34,055 nucleotides of DNA from JBCCRH01 sp039208045 (GTDB taxonomy: Bacteria; Bacteroidota; Bacteroidia; Chitinophagales; Saprospiraceae). The stretch lies in assembly GCA_039208045.1 (NCBI GenBank), contig JBCCRH010000007.1, positions 1 to 34,055 of the forward strand, read 5' to 3'. This document shows, piece after piece, positions 7,909-16,116 of the stretch. The number at the start of each line of letters is the position of its first letter. Positions within the stretch are counted from its first letter, which is position 1. Both the position numbers and the translations under genes were made by a program. The notes under the pieces were generated by a model. It was not told the DNA's origin, did not search any database, and saw nothing but the letters and a program-made list of their open reading frames with translations.

Positions 7909-9654
7909 TTAATGCTGTATGATTAGTTTGGTACTTCGGTAGCCTTTTTCTGTAAGTAATTGGAGCAGATAATTGCCCGAAGGCAAGTGTCCTACCTGTA
8001 GCTCAACTTGCTGTTCCTCTAGCGTATCTAGCTGTAGCGTTTCTAATACCTTCCCACTAAGATCAACCACTGCCAATTGCGCTTGATCAACTTGCTCACC
8101 GAGTATTATTTTGGCAGTAGCCACCGTATTGGCTGGATTAGGAAACACCTCTAGCGTAGCTCCTTCAAGCAAGGTCAGCTGCTCCGTATTCGTTGGCATG
8201 GGCCGGATACTCATGCGAATAATGGCCGTTGTCTCTTCTCCAAAACCACCCAAAAACCACTCCTCATTCTCATCTCTTACTACAGAAGCAACTCTATCCC
8301 ATCCATAAGTAATGCCGCTAAATGGGCAAAACATATTACCCTGGTATTCTACCATGACGATATATTCACCAATCGGTAGTGGAATATCATTGGTAAAGTC
8401 AAGCGGGTTAGTTAAGGGAGTAGAGACTAAGTCAAAATTTTCTTCATCCGTAAAAGTATATTCTCCCAAACCAATAACCGTGACATCTTCATCCGTAAAA
8501 CTAGCATCTCCATTATCATTGATTTGATATAAAAACACATTGACGCTCTCGCCCTGGTGTTCATTATCATCGCTTGCCACTGTGAAGATGACTTCATCCA
8601 GTAGAAAACCGTCTGTCACGATCTCAAAGTAATTTCCCATCTGGAAGGTTTGATTTTCGTCAATGTCAAGCGGCTGAGTGGCGCTCTCTAGTAGTCCATC
8701 ATCTTTTGCAAAGATACTTTCATCAATAATAAAGCCAGTTTCAAAGAGGTTATCTACTGCAAATTGATCCATAGAATCCTGGGTGAGTTCATACGTCAAG
8801 AGATAATTGCCGAGGCCACTGGGAACAAAGGTCTCCACAAAATTGAGCGTATCTAATGCTCCTGAAGCCAGCTCCTCCACCGTCTGCTCTGCCGCAAAAG
8901 TATCGCCATTATCACCAACGATGGTAATGCTAGTGCGTAGATTAGTCTGTGTTTGTAGTCCATTATTGGCCAGTGCTGTAATGAAGCTGAGCGTATCGAT
9001 TTGTGAAACAGGGGTGGAATAATTAGTGGCAACTAAAGGCGTCACTAAAGCAGCATCATGATTGATGATCAATTCCTCATTAGATAAGCTGAGGTCATCA
9101 ATGCGCCAAGTATATTCAAAGTTGCCCCGCCACCGGAATTGAAGATACACTTCCGACTGGTTGGCGGCCTCTGGCAATTCCAGTTGTACAATTTGTACTG
9201 CATCACTCAAATCATTTCGCGGCACTTCTGTTAGAATTTGATAATAGGTGAAATCGGTACCGTTGGTACTGACACCCACCTCTGCAATCGATACATTAGA
9301 CTCTGAGAAAAAGCCATACTGGTACTCTGATCGGAGGATAACCACGTCTTGTCCCGAACAATCAATAGCGGGGGAAGTGACGCGCACATCGTGCACATTA
9401 TCGCCATTAGCATCAGAGTTAAAGATGATAGACCCATCGCTCGCCGTAGTAGAAGCAAAGGCTGGTTGCCCATTAAAGAAAGGACTAGGATCATCACTCC
9501 AAGTCCAATCTTCTGGCCCCGGGTTGGTACCACCAGTCGTCCAATTGGTTTCAAAAGCCATCTGATCAGAAAAGGTCTCTGACCAAAATGGTGTCTGTGC
9601 TACCGTTGACAATACGCAAAAGCCGAGTAGCATGAAGGTGTAGATTACTTTCAT
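7909..9654 (-). CDS. Secreted protein with T9SS type A sorting domain
   Basis: The protein has 581 residues. The N-terminus is a Sec signal peptide (MKVIYTFMLLGFCVLSTVAQ), then a mature start at about TPFWSETF. The first 190 residues have the 'FSDQMAFETNWTT...DWTW...SPAIDCSG' pattern of a beta-jelly-roll domain common in Bacteroidota exoproteins. The middle resembles CARDB/Ig-like strands (NHDAALVTPLV...). The last 90 residues form a T9SS type A C-terminal domain, recognisable from LEVFPNPAN, VVDLSGKVL and LPSGNYLLQL. This domain is known to direct export across the outer membrane with removal or anchoring of the domain. No catalytic motif is visible, so binding or structural roles are equally possible. 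It is convergent with valS and divergent from another T9SS cargo gene at 10027. Confidence 0.9.
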   Translation of the reverse strand: MKVIYTFMLLGFCVLSTVAQTPFWSETFSDQMAFETNWTTGGTNPGPEDWTWSDDPSPFFNGQPAFASTTASDGSIIFNSDANGDNVHDVRVTSPAIDCSGQDVVILRSEYQYGFFSESNVSIAEVGVSTNGTDFTYYQILTEVPRNDLSDAVQIVQLELPEAANQSEVYLQFRWRGNFEYTWRIDDLSLSNEELIINHDAALVTPLVATNYSTPVSQIDTLSFITALANNGLQTQTNLRTSITIVGDNGDTFAAEQTVEELASGALDTLNFVETFVPSGLGNYLLTYELTQDSMDQFAVDNLFETGFIIDESIFAKDDGLLESATQPLDIDENQTFQMGNYFEIVTDGFLLDEVIFTVASDDNEHQGESVNVFLYQINDNGDASFTDEDVTVIGLGEYTFTDEENFDLVSTPLTNPLDFTNDIPLPIGEYIVMVEYQGNMFCPFSGITYGWDRVASVVRDENEEWFLGGFGEETTAIIRMSIRPMPTNTEQLTLLEGATLEVFPNPANTVATAKIILGEQVDQAQLAVVDLSGKVLETLQLDTLEEQQVELQVGHLPSGNYLLQLLTEKGYRSTKLIIQH

Positions 9655-9701
9655 AAAGTGGATTATATAGTAAATAAATTAAATGAATAAATACGCTGCT
9701 A

Positions 9702-9721
9702 GTATTGGAGTACTCCAATAC
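9702..9721. promoter_or_regulatory. Perfect 20-bp palindrome, possible operator
   Basis: GTATTGGAGTACTCCAATAC is a perfect inverted repeat with no spacer, centred 57 bases upstream of the minus-strand cargo gene start at 9654. The form fits a binding site for a dimeric regulator, but no regulator is known and it could be chance. Confidence 0.4.
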
Positions 9722-9947
9722 GATTTAACTAATGTGATGTGTGTGACTATGAGTAAAAAAGGTCAGTACTAATCTTACAATATAATGCTTATAGCAGCAA
9801 TTTAGGGAATTTGCCTGCTGGATGCGAATGCAAGAACCCGTTCGGTCAGTCGGCTTGCAAAACCGCCAAACCTACATATCTCGCTAGGAAAATGCTGCTT
9901 TTTAGTAGAAAAATGAAGATTCTTTAGTAGACTAGAAGAAGACAATT

Positions 9948-9966
9948 TAGACCACAATGTGGCCTA
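9948..9966. promoter_or_regulatory. Imperfect inverted repeat upstream of the T9SS gene at 10027
   Basis: TAGACCACAATGTGGCCTA has 8-base arms with one mismatch around AAT. It ends 60 bases before the ATG at 10027. It may be an operator or an RNA hairpin in the leader. Confidence 0.3.
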
Positions 9967-10026
9967 GACAAGAACAAAACCCCTACCAAAACATTACCTT
10001 TTCATCTTAAATCAAAAACTCGATAT

Positions 10027-10788
10027 ATGAAAAAATTGTACACACTACTTTTTACTTTTGGTATGTTATTCGCAGCTAATCAATTGCTAGCGCAAACCCT
10101 TTGGATAGGCTCAAAAATAGTTTTCGAAAAAACTGATGGAGCAGACTGGACAATGGAAGCCAATCAAGATCGCCTGACAGATAACGTCTGGATTACCAGA
10201 GCGAATAATAAAGGACTCTTTAACATTGCAATCAATGACGAACATATTGGTAATGGAGCCAATGTCGATAATCTAGGCCCTTCACCCGTAGGCACGGAGT
10301 GGGCTTTTGGGACCCTCGCAGATGGTATTGAGAACTTAGATTTTACTTCTTGGAGGGAAGCGACGGTCATTACGGGTTCAGATGGAGAGCCAGGCAGTGT
10401 TCCCAATAGCTTAGTAGGACAGGATATGGTGCTGCACCTAGTCGATGATGACATTTACATCGACATTAAGTTACTGTCTTGGTCTATAGGTAATCAAGGT
10501 GGTCAAGGCGGCTTTTCCTATGAGCGTTCTACGGATGAGGTGACCAATATCAATGAAGTACAGGCAGCAGCGGATGCATTAAGTGTATTCCCTAATCCAG
10601 CACAGGATATGCTGACCGTGAAAAATGTGAATAAACTACAAGACATCGTCATCTTTGATGCTCTTGGAAGAGTAGTACAGCAGGGTCGCATTGATGCTAG
10701 CGATCAGATAGCTGTTGCTAACTTAGCGAAGGGCGTGTATTTGCTTCGTATGGAAGATGGGCGGAGTACTACTTTTGTGAAGCAGTAA
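10027..10788 (+). CDS. Secreted protein of a conserved unknown family with T9SS type A sorting domain
   Basis: The protein has 253 residues. The signal peptide is MKKLYTLLFTFGMLFAANQLLAQ, with cleavage likely after LAQ. The mature domain (about 24-172) has the pattern G-S-K-I-V-F-E-K-x-D-G-A-D-W, NQDRLTDNVWITRANNKGLFNI, EWAFGTLADG, LVGQDMVLHLVDDDIYIDIK and GGFSYERST. I recognise this as a recurring domain of secreted proteins without a named function. Residues about 178-253 are a T9SS type A C-terminal domain (LSVFPNPAQDMLTVKN, VIFDALGRVV, LAKGVYLLRM). The gene is divergent from the other T9SS cargo gene and followed by hairpins. I cannot assign a substrate; the acidic DDDIYIDIK strand could be a binding site, but that is a guess. 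Confidence 0.9.
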   Translation: MKKLYTLLFTFGMLFAANQLLAQTLWIGSKIVFEKTDGADWTMEANQDRLTDNVWITRANNKGLFNIAINDEHIGNGANVDNLGPSPVGTEWAFGTLADGIENLDFTSWREATVITGSDGEPGSVPNSLVGQDMVLHLVDDDIYIDIKLLSWSIGNQGGQGGFSYERSTDEVTNINEVQAAADALSVFPNPAQDMLTVKNVNKLQDIVIFDALGRVVQQGRIDASDQIAVANLAKGVYLLRMEDGRSTTFVKQ

Positions 10789-10817
10789 AATTCTTACAGA
10801 TTGTAAATCCGTTGGGT

Positions 10818-10850
10818 GCGGGCTAAGTTTTATATAGATGCTTAGCCCGC
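10818..10850. terminator. Hairpin between convergent genes
   Basis: A 10-bp perfect stem, GCGGGCTAAG (10818-10827) with CTTAGCCCGC (10841-10850), has a 13-base AT-rich loop. It lies between the T9SS cargo gene and the convergent rfaE1, and probably works as a terminator. Confidence 0.6.
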
Positions 10851-10855
10851 GCCTA

Positions 10856-10872
10856 GTGGATTTGTAATCCAC
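10856..10872. terminator. Second hairpin, GGATTTGTAATCC-type
   Basis: GTGGATT-TGT-AATCCAC has a 7-bp stem and 3-base loop directly after the previous hairpin. A related but not identical GATTGTAAATCC string lies at 10799-10810. It may be a second terminator arm for rfaE1 or a short dispersed palindromic element. Confidence 0.45.
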
Positions 10873-10893
10873 GATGCAGAACTTGATCCTACA

Positions 10894-11895
10894 CTAAGAT
10901 GCAGCAGCCCTCTCCTTAAACAACTGATACTCCTGTTCCAGCTGTCGCTTATTTACCGGCACCACTCCCACATGCTCACACACCTGCCCACCAGCCAAAT
11001 TGGCTAGCTCCCCAATCTCTTTTGGCGGAAGCCCCACTGCTAGGCAAAGCGCAGCTACGCTAATGACCGTATCCCCAGCACCACACACATCGGCAATGGT
11101 TCGTGGGGTGGTAGGCAGCAAGTAGTGTTCTTCATTATCATCTACGTATAAGCCTTTTTCGGAAAGGGTGAGCATGGTGTAGGCATTGCCGAGTTTGGAC
11201 TTTATAGTTCTGCTTACTTCTACTAAGTTCTCTGTTGTAATGGTGGTAGGCTCATTGAGTTGGGCTTTGATCTCCTTCAAATTGGGTTTGAATAGAGAGA
11301 CGTGTTTGTAGGCCCAAAAATTCTTAAACTTAGGATCAACGGCCGTTGGAATATCCCGCTTGATGGCTTCGAGTATCAGCTCTCGAATCACTTCGAAGCT
11401 CAGCACTCCTTTGTTATAGTCCTGAAAGAGAATGACGTGAATTTCTTTCGTTTCTAGTAGGTCTTTTACCTGTTTTACGAAGGTGCTTGCTTCGTCTTGC
11501 GAAAGGTCGTGAGTATCTTCTGTATCAACGCGTAGGAGATGCTGGCTATTGGCAATTACTCTGGTTTTGATGGTGGTTTTCCGTTCGTTAGACTGTACAA
11601 TACCCTTGGTAGATAGGTTGTATTCGGGCAACATCTTTAGGAATTCATCGGCTGTCGCATCATTTCCAATTACGCTACATAAATAGGGGTTAGCCCCCAA
11701 TGCCTTGATATTAAGAGCCACATTGGCCGCACCGCCGAGCCGATCTTCGCGATCTTGTAAGTGTACTACGGGAACGGGTGCTTCTGGCGAAACTCGATCC
11801 ACCTTACCATGTAGGTAACGATCCACCATCACATCACCGATCACCAATACATTCAGCTTTTGAAACGAAGAAAAAAGAGAATTTGCTTGCACCAT
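10894..11895 (-). CDS. rfaE1: D-glycero-beta-D-manno-heptose-7-phosphate kinase (RfaE1/HldE kinase domain)
   Basis: A PfkB/ribokinase-family kinase of 333 residues that phosphorylates heptose-7-phosphate at C1 on the route to ADP-heptose for the LPS inner core. Seen: VLVIGDVMVDRYLHG at the N-terminus, RVSPEAPVPV and GGAANVA (54-60) in the substrate site, and the anion-hole/catalytic motif DVCGAGDT with Asp at 275. The C-terminal nucleotidyltransferase domain of the fused HldE is absent, so this is the split form. The matching RfaE2 is not in the window. I chose the ATG at 11895 because the 14 in-frame residues upstream are not family-like and overlap the promoter. It lies 85 bases after waaA on the same strand. 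Confidence 0.93.
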   Translation of the reverse strand: MVQANSLFSSFQKLNVLVIGDVMVDRYLHGKVDRVSPEAPVPVVHLQDREDRLGGAANVALNIKALGANPYLCSVIGNDATADEFLKMLPEYNLSTKGIVQSNERKTTIKTRVIANSQHLLRVDTEDTHDLSQDEASTFVKQVKDLLETKEIHVILFQDYNKGVLSFEVIRELILEAIKRDIPTAVDPKFKNFWAYKHVSLFKPNLKEIKAQLNEPTTITTENLVEVSRTIKSKLGNAYTMLTLSEKGLYVDDNEEHYLLPTTPRTIADVCGAGDTVISVAALCLAVGLPPKEIGELANLAGGQVCEHVGVVPVNKRQLEQEYQLFKERAAAS

Positions 11896-11915
11896 GTTAG
11901 TAACTATTGTAAAGG

Positions 11916-11945
11916 CTAAAATAGTTAATTCTAGCATTCACCAAA
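11916..11945 (-). promoter_or_regulatory. Candidate promoter of rfaE1
   Basis: On the minus strand a TTTG (11945-11942) is followed after 18 bases by TATTTTAG (11923-11916), 7 of 8 to TAnnTTTG. The -7 element ends 20 bases before the ATG. This would allow rfaE1 to be expressed apart from waaA. Confidence 0.5.
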
Positions 11946-11980
11946 AATTATTTGAGGGACGAATCGGTCTACAAACCTGC

Positions 11981-13228
11981 CTATCCATCTACCAAAGTAG
12001 GCTTGATATGCTCCAACGTTCGAGCACTAGCCCCACTATTGGATCGGATAAATTGCGCCGCAGTGGCACTGGCGCGTTGATAATTTTCAGGTAGTAATAA
12101 AGCCTCAAATACTTGCTGGAGTGAGGCCGTATCGCGTATCGCAAATACCCCTCCTGCTTCAACCAGTTGCACCGCCTCCTCAAATCGATCATATTTGGGG
12201 CCAATGATTACGGGGAGCCCAAAACTCAAAGGCTCCAAGGTATTATGGATGCCTGCGCCAAAACCACCGCCGATATAAGCAATAGTTCCATACTGATAAA
12301 TACGAGAAAGGAGGCCAATATTATCAATTAGCAATACGCGACTTTGTGCAAGTGTGTCCTCATTGGCTTGCGAATAGCGTACGTTGGGTAGTGGAAGCTG
12401 CTGCTCTATTTGCTGAATATGTCGCTCCGAAATATCGTGAGGAGCCATTACAACCTTCCAATGCGCAGGCAAGCTATGGTGAAACAAATCATAGAGCAAA
12501 GCCTCATCCTCTGGCCAACAACTGCCAATGACTAAGAGCGGAGCACCAGCTTTAAACTGATCTACCACAGTAATAGGATCAGCAGCTTGGGCCAGCTGAA
12601 AAACACGGTCGATACGCGTATCGCCTGTCACAACTACCCGTTCAATCCCAATTTGCCGAAGCAGTACTTTGGAGGGTTCGGTTTGCACCAAAATGAGCGT
12701 CATCCACCGCAGCATCTGGCGAAAAAGCCCTCCGTACCACTTGAAAAAGACATGCTTTGGATGAAAAATTGCAGAGAATAAATAGGTAGGAATAGCAGCT
12801 CTATGTAGTGCCCGCAAATAGCCATACCAAAGCTCGTATTTGACAAATAGAGCGAGGCTTGGCTGTAAGATGTCAACAAAAGCCTGAGCGTTGGCAGGGC
12901 TATCCAGCGGAAGATAGCAGACATGATCTACCTGATCGTAATCTTTGCGGATATGGTAGCCAGAGGGCGAGTAGAAGCTCAGGACAATAGCTTGTTGGGG
13001 GTAGTGCTTTCGCAAAAGCTCGATCACCGGTCGCCCCTGTTCAAACTCTCCTAGGGAAGCGCAGTGTATCCAGATACGCTCTTGGGGGAGGTGTTTTACT
13101 GCTTGGCGCAAATGGCTTTTCCAACGCCTCCGCCCTTGAACCCAGTCTTTTGCTTTCGCAGAAAATAGGCTAGCTAGGCGAATACCCAGCCCATAGCATT
13201 GTAGTGCTACCCAATAGATAACGGCCAT
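11981..13228 (-). CDS. waaA: 3-deoxy-D-manno-octulosonic acid (Kdo) transferase
   Basis: A GT30 glycosyltransferase of 415 residues that transfers Kdo from CMP-Kdo to lipid A precursor at the inner face of the cytoplasmic membrane. Residues 1-23 form a membrane-associating N-terminal helix. The acceptor-domain motif HCASLGEFEQGRPVIE carries the catalytic base Glu at residue 61. LSFYSPSGYHIRKDY follows. The C-terminal donor domain has VIGSCWPEDE, VVMAPHDISERH and IGGGFGAGIHNTLEPLSFG. The ATG follows directly on the stop codon of the upstream outer-membrane protein gene (TAG then ATG, no spacer), so the two are probably translationally coupled. Downstream rfaE1 acts in the same LPS core route. 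Confidence 0.96.
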   Translation of the reverse strand: MAVIYWVALQCYGLGIRLASLFSAKAKDWVQGRRRWKSHLRQAVKHLPQERIWIHCASLGEFEQGRPVIELLRKHYPQQAIVLSFYSPSGYHIRKDYDQVDHVCYLPLDSPANAQAFVDILQPSLALFVKYELWYGYLRALHRAAIPTYLFSAIFHPKHVFFKWYGGLFRQMLRWMTLILVQTEPSKVLLRQIGIERVVVTGDTRIDRVFQLAQAADPITVVDQFKAGAPLLVIGSCWPEDEALLYDLFHHSLPAHWKVVMAPHDISERHIQQIEQQLPLPNVRYSQANEDTLAQSRVLLIDNIGLLSRIYQYGTIAYIGGGFGAGIHNTLEPLSFGLPVIIGPKYDRFEEAVQLVEAGGVFAIRDTASLQQVFEALLLPENYQRASATAAQFIRSNSGASARTLEHIKPTLVDG

Positions 13229-13981
13229 CTAGTAGAAGATTTCTTCGCTGCCGCGACCAAAATAGAAGGGTAGTACCCATCCTCCTTTGATGCCGATGAG
13301 CATATCGAAGCGCTGCTCATTATCTTCCATTCGGGTATCAAAATCGAAGTCTCGACGGCTCTGGGTGAAGGCTTGCGTAAATTCTAAACCGATATAAAAG
13401 TTAATCCGCTTATTGCTACTCAACAATTGATAGCCGATAAACTGATTTAGCGCCAAACCATTCGTGAGGCGGTCATAGCCTTTTTCATAATCACCCAAAA
13501 GCTGCGGTACCGAGCGATTGGGGTCGCGCTGAATACGAATTTGATGCTGCAATACCCCAATACTACCTGTCAAACGGATGCCAGATCGCTTATTTTTCTT
13601 TGATATGGGAAACAACTTACCCACCAAGGCACCAATGTAAAACCCACGCTGGCGAAGCTGAAGATTGGCCGGAAATCTATCATTGCCTATAATATTGCCC
13701 TCATCATTGCGCAAGTTATCGAGCACATCAAACTTTACTTGGTCGCCAAACATAAAATATCCTTCCGCACCAAAGATGAGGTTAGACTTAGAAGTAATGT
13801 ACTCCAGGCCCCCTCCAAGGTTAAAATTGTAACCAAAACGCTCCGACAAATCACCTCCGGGTTGCTGATAGCCATAGGCTAAGTTAAGTAGAATGCCCTC
13901 TCCTAAATTCCGCTGTGAATTCTGCCCAAAAAGGAGGCTAACGGAACTGAAAAGGAAAATACTAAGTAGGTATCGCTTCAT
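13229..13981 (-). CDS. Putative outer-membrane beta-barrel protein
   Basis: 250 residues. I chose the ATG at 13981 because it starts a clear signal peptide (MKRYLLSIFLFSSVSLLFGQ), while 31 in-frame residues further upstream do not look like a signal. The mature part has alternating hydrophobic/aromatic strands separated by polar loops (GILLNLAYGYQQPGGDLSERF, GGGLEYI, LIFGAEGYFMFGD, IRLTGSIGVLQHQIRI, INFYIGLEFTQAF). It ends in Tyr after a Gly-rich strand, typical of a small porin-like barrel. I cannot name the family. It is fused operonically to waaA with a zero-base junction, which hints at a cell-envelope or LPS-related role, but that is inference. Confidence 0.8.
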   Translation of the reverse strand: MKRYLLSIFLFSSVSLLFGQNSQRNLGEGILLNLAYGYQQPGGDLSERFGYNFNLGGGLEYITSKSNLIFGAEGYFMFGDQVKFDVLDNLRNDEGNIIGNDRFPANLQLRQRGFYIGALVGKLFPISKKNKRSGIRLTGSIGVLQHQIRIQRDPNRSVPQLLGDYEKGYDRLTNGLALNQFIGYQLLSSNKRINFYIGLEFTQAFTQSRRDFDFDTRMEDNEQRFDMLIGIKGGWVLPFYFGRGSEEIFY

Positions 13982-14061
13982 AGAAATTCTTTTAGTCGCC
14001 AAAAATAAGGAGTTCTTCACTATTTCAACGTATGAGGTGCCGCAAATGGCGCTTGTCTGTG

Positions 14062-14069
14062 TATATTTG
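14062..14069 (+). promoter_or_regulatory. Candidate -7 element of the nucleotide-sugar operon
   Basis: TATATTTG matches TAnnTTTG exactly, 17 bases before the GTG start at 14087. No clear -33 TTTG is seen. The transcript leader would be very short. Confidence 0.5.
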
Positions 14070-14086
14070 CTCAAAACTAATACACT

Positions 14087-15037
14087 GTGAAAAGAGTACT
14101 AATTACTGGGGCTGCTGGATTTTTAGGATCCCACCTCTCTGATCGTTTTATTAAAGAAGGCTACAAGGTCATAGGAATGGATAACCTACTGACCGGTTCC
14201 CTAAACAATATTGAACACCTCTTCCCGCTCAAGGAATTTGAATATTATCATCATGATGTCACCAAGTTTGTCCACATTCCTGGGCCACTAGACTATATCT
14301 TGCATTTCGCCTCTCCTGCAAGTCCTATTGATTACCTGAAAATGCCCATCCAAACGCTGAAAGTAGGAGCGCTAGGAACGCATAATCTACTAGGTTTAGC
14401 GAAAGCGAAGGGGGCTAGAATTTTGGTTGCATCTACCTCTGAGGTGTACGGAGACCCTCTAATCCATCCACAGCATGAAAATTACTGGGGTAATGTCAAT
14501 CCTGTTGGTCCAAGAGGGGTCTATGATGAAGCAAAGCGCTTCCTAGAAGCGATCACTATGGCTTATCATACATTCCATCAAGTAGAAACCCGTATCGTCC
14601 GTATTTTTAATACGTACGGCCCGCGTATGCGTGTCAACGATGGTCGGGTATTACCAGCCTTTTTCTCACAAGCTATTCGAGGTGAAGGACTTACTATTTT
14701 TGGCGATGGCTCGCAAACGCGCTCGTTCTGCTATGTAGATGATCTGGTAGAAGGCATCTACCGTCTGCTCTTGAGCGACTGCGCAGAGCCCGTAAATGTT
14801 GGTAATCCCGACGAAATATCGATTTACGACTTTGCCAAGGAGGTGCTAGCTCTAGTCAATAATCCAGAGGCAACATTAACCAATAAGCCACTGCCCATTG
14901 ACGATCCTAAAGTACGTAAGCCAGACATCTCAAAAGCGAGAGAAGTACTAAAGTGGGAGCCTAAAATTTCAAGGGCTGAAGGACTCAATCGTACCTATGA
15001 ATATTTTAAACAAGTGGTACCTGTACCGGTAAAATAA
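14087..15037 (+). CDS. UDP-glucuronate decarboxylase (UDP-xylose synthase), NAD-dependent epimerase/dehydratase family
   Basis: 316 residues, an extended SDR. It converts UDP-glucuronate to UDP-xylose through an NAD-bound 4-keto intermediate. The Rossmann motif is GAAGFLG (8-14). The catalytic set is S/T-S-E at 117-119 in ASTSEVYGDP and YDEAK with Tyr146 and Lys150. The HFASPASPIDYLK signature and the N-terminal GMDNLLTG point to the UXS clade rather than a GalE-type epimerase, and the length equals soluble bacterial UXS. The start is GTG: it lies just after a -7 box and gives the expected MKRVLITG beginning. It precedes rfbB by 12 bases. Likely role: making a nucleotide sugar for exopolysaccharide or O-antigen. 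Confidence 0.92.
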   Translation: MKRVLITGAAGFLGSHLSDRFIKEGYKVIGMDNLLTGSLNNIEHLFPLKEFEYYHHDVTKFVHIPGPLDYILHFASPASPIDYLKMPIQTLKVGALGTHNLLGLAKAKGARILVASTSEVYGDPLIHPQHENYWGNVNPVGPRGVYDEAKRFLEAITMAYHTFHQVETRIVRIFNTYGPRMRVNDGRVLPAFFSQAIRGEGLTIFGDGSQTRSFCYVDDLVEGIYRLLLSDCAEPVNVGNPDEISIYDFAKEVLALVNNPEATLTNKPLPIDDPKVRKPDISKAREVLKWEPKISRAEGLNRTYEYFKQVVPVPVK

Positions 15038-15049
15038 CTGCATCCAACT

Positions 15050-16102
15050 ATGGAGATTACACATAATATTTTAGTGACGGGTGGAGCCGGGTTTATCGGT
15101 TCGCACCTAGTCCGTTTATTGGTCAATAAATATCCTAACTACCTCATTGTCAATCTAGATCGCTTAACGTACGCGGGTAATCTTGAAAACCTAAAGGATA
15201 TTCAAGAGGCCCCAAACTACCGCTTTGAGCGAGGCGATATTGTCGATCAGGAAGCAATGCGTGCTCTATTTGAGCGCTATGATTTTGATGGCGTCATCCA
15301 CTTAGCCGCCGAAAGCCATGTTGATCGGTCCATCACCAATCCGATGGATTTTATTATGACCAATATTGTAGGCACGGTAAACTTGCTCAACCAAGCCCGC
15401 ACCTTCTGGAAAGGAGCTACTGGTAAGCGGTTTTATCACGTCTCTACAGATGAAGTATTTGGTACCCTGGGAGAAACGGGATTTTTTACAGAGGATACTT
15501 CTTACGATCCTCGTTCGCCCTACTCGGCCTCCAAGGCAAGCTCCGATCATCTAGTTCGGGCTTACTATCATACCTATGGTTTACCAGTTGTGCTCTCTAA
15601 CTGCTCCAATAACTATGGTTCGTACCAGTTTCCAGAGAAACTCCTTCCACTGATGATCAACAACATCAAGCACCAGAAGGCATTGCCAGTCTATGGTGAT
15701 GGAAAGTATACCCGCGATTGGTTGTGGGTGGGAGATCATGCGGAGGCCATTGATTTGATTTACCATCAAGGTCGCGACGGCGAAACCTATAATATTGGGG
15801 GGAATAATGAGCGAAAGAATATTGACCTCGTGGAAGAGTTGTGTGATGTGATGGATGATCTTCTGGGGCGCCCTCTTGGCGCTTCTAAGGAGTTGATTAC
15901 TTTCGTAAAAGATCGGCCCGGCCATGACCGCCGGTACGCGATAGATGCGACTAAGCTCAAAACAGAATTAGGCTGGGAGCCAAAAATAGGCGTGAAGGAA
16001 GGTTTACGCAAAACAGCGGCATGGTATCTCGCTAATGAGGATTGGTTGGAGAATGTAACTTCAGGCGCTTATCAGCAGTTCTACACCGAGCAGTATGGGT
16101 AA
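15050..16102 (+). CDS. rfbB: dTDP-glucose 4,6-dehydratase
   Basis: 350 residues, an extended SDR. It makes dTDP-4-keto-6-deoxyglucose, the branch point to L-rhamnose and other deoxysugars. Seen: GGAGFIGSHL (11-20), HLAAESHVDRSI, active-site STDEVFG (Asp134, Glu135), YSASK (Tyr158, Lys162), NCSNNYGSYQFPEKLLPL and DRPGHDRRYAID, all standard for RmlB. It lies 12 bases after the UXS gene and 14 before the DinB-like gene, so the three probably form one operon. rfbA, rfbC and rfbD are not in the window. Confidence 0.96.
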   Translation: MEITHNILVTGGAGFIGSHLVRLLVNKYPNYLIVNLDRLTYAGNLENLKDIQEAPNYRFERGDIVDQEAMRALFERYDFDGVIHLAAESHVDRSITNPMDFIMTNIVGTVNLLNQARTFWKGATGKRFYHVSTDEVFGTLGETGFFTEDTSYDPRSPYSASKASSDHLVRAYYHTYGLPVVLSNCSNNYGSYQFPEKLLPLMINNIKHQKALPVYGDGKYTRDWLWVGDHAEAIDLIYHQGRDGETYNIGGNNERKNIDLVEELCDVMDDLLGRPLGASKELITFVKDRPGHDRRYAIDATKLKTELGWEPKIGVKEGLRKTAAWYLANEDWLENVTSGAYQQFYTEQYG

Positions 16103-16116
16103 AATAACAATACGCT

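Larger units (their letters stand above)
9655..10026. other. 372-bp intergenic region between divergent T9SS cargo genes
   Basis: It is AT-rich and presumably contains both promoters and 5' leaders. I see two inverted repeats (listed separately) but no clear TTTG / TAnnTTTG promoter pair for either gene. A 29-codon ORF from 9683 shows no coding evidence. Nothing else is recognised. Confidence 0.5.

Noticed and set aside
9683..9772. 29-codon ORF starting MNKYAASIGVLQ
   Set aside because: No family match, no promoter, and it runs through the 20-bp palindrome; likely chance in an AT-rich gap.
11896..11937. Upstream start for rfaE1
   Set aside because: The extra 14 residues are not family-like and would overlap the likely promoter.
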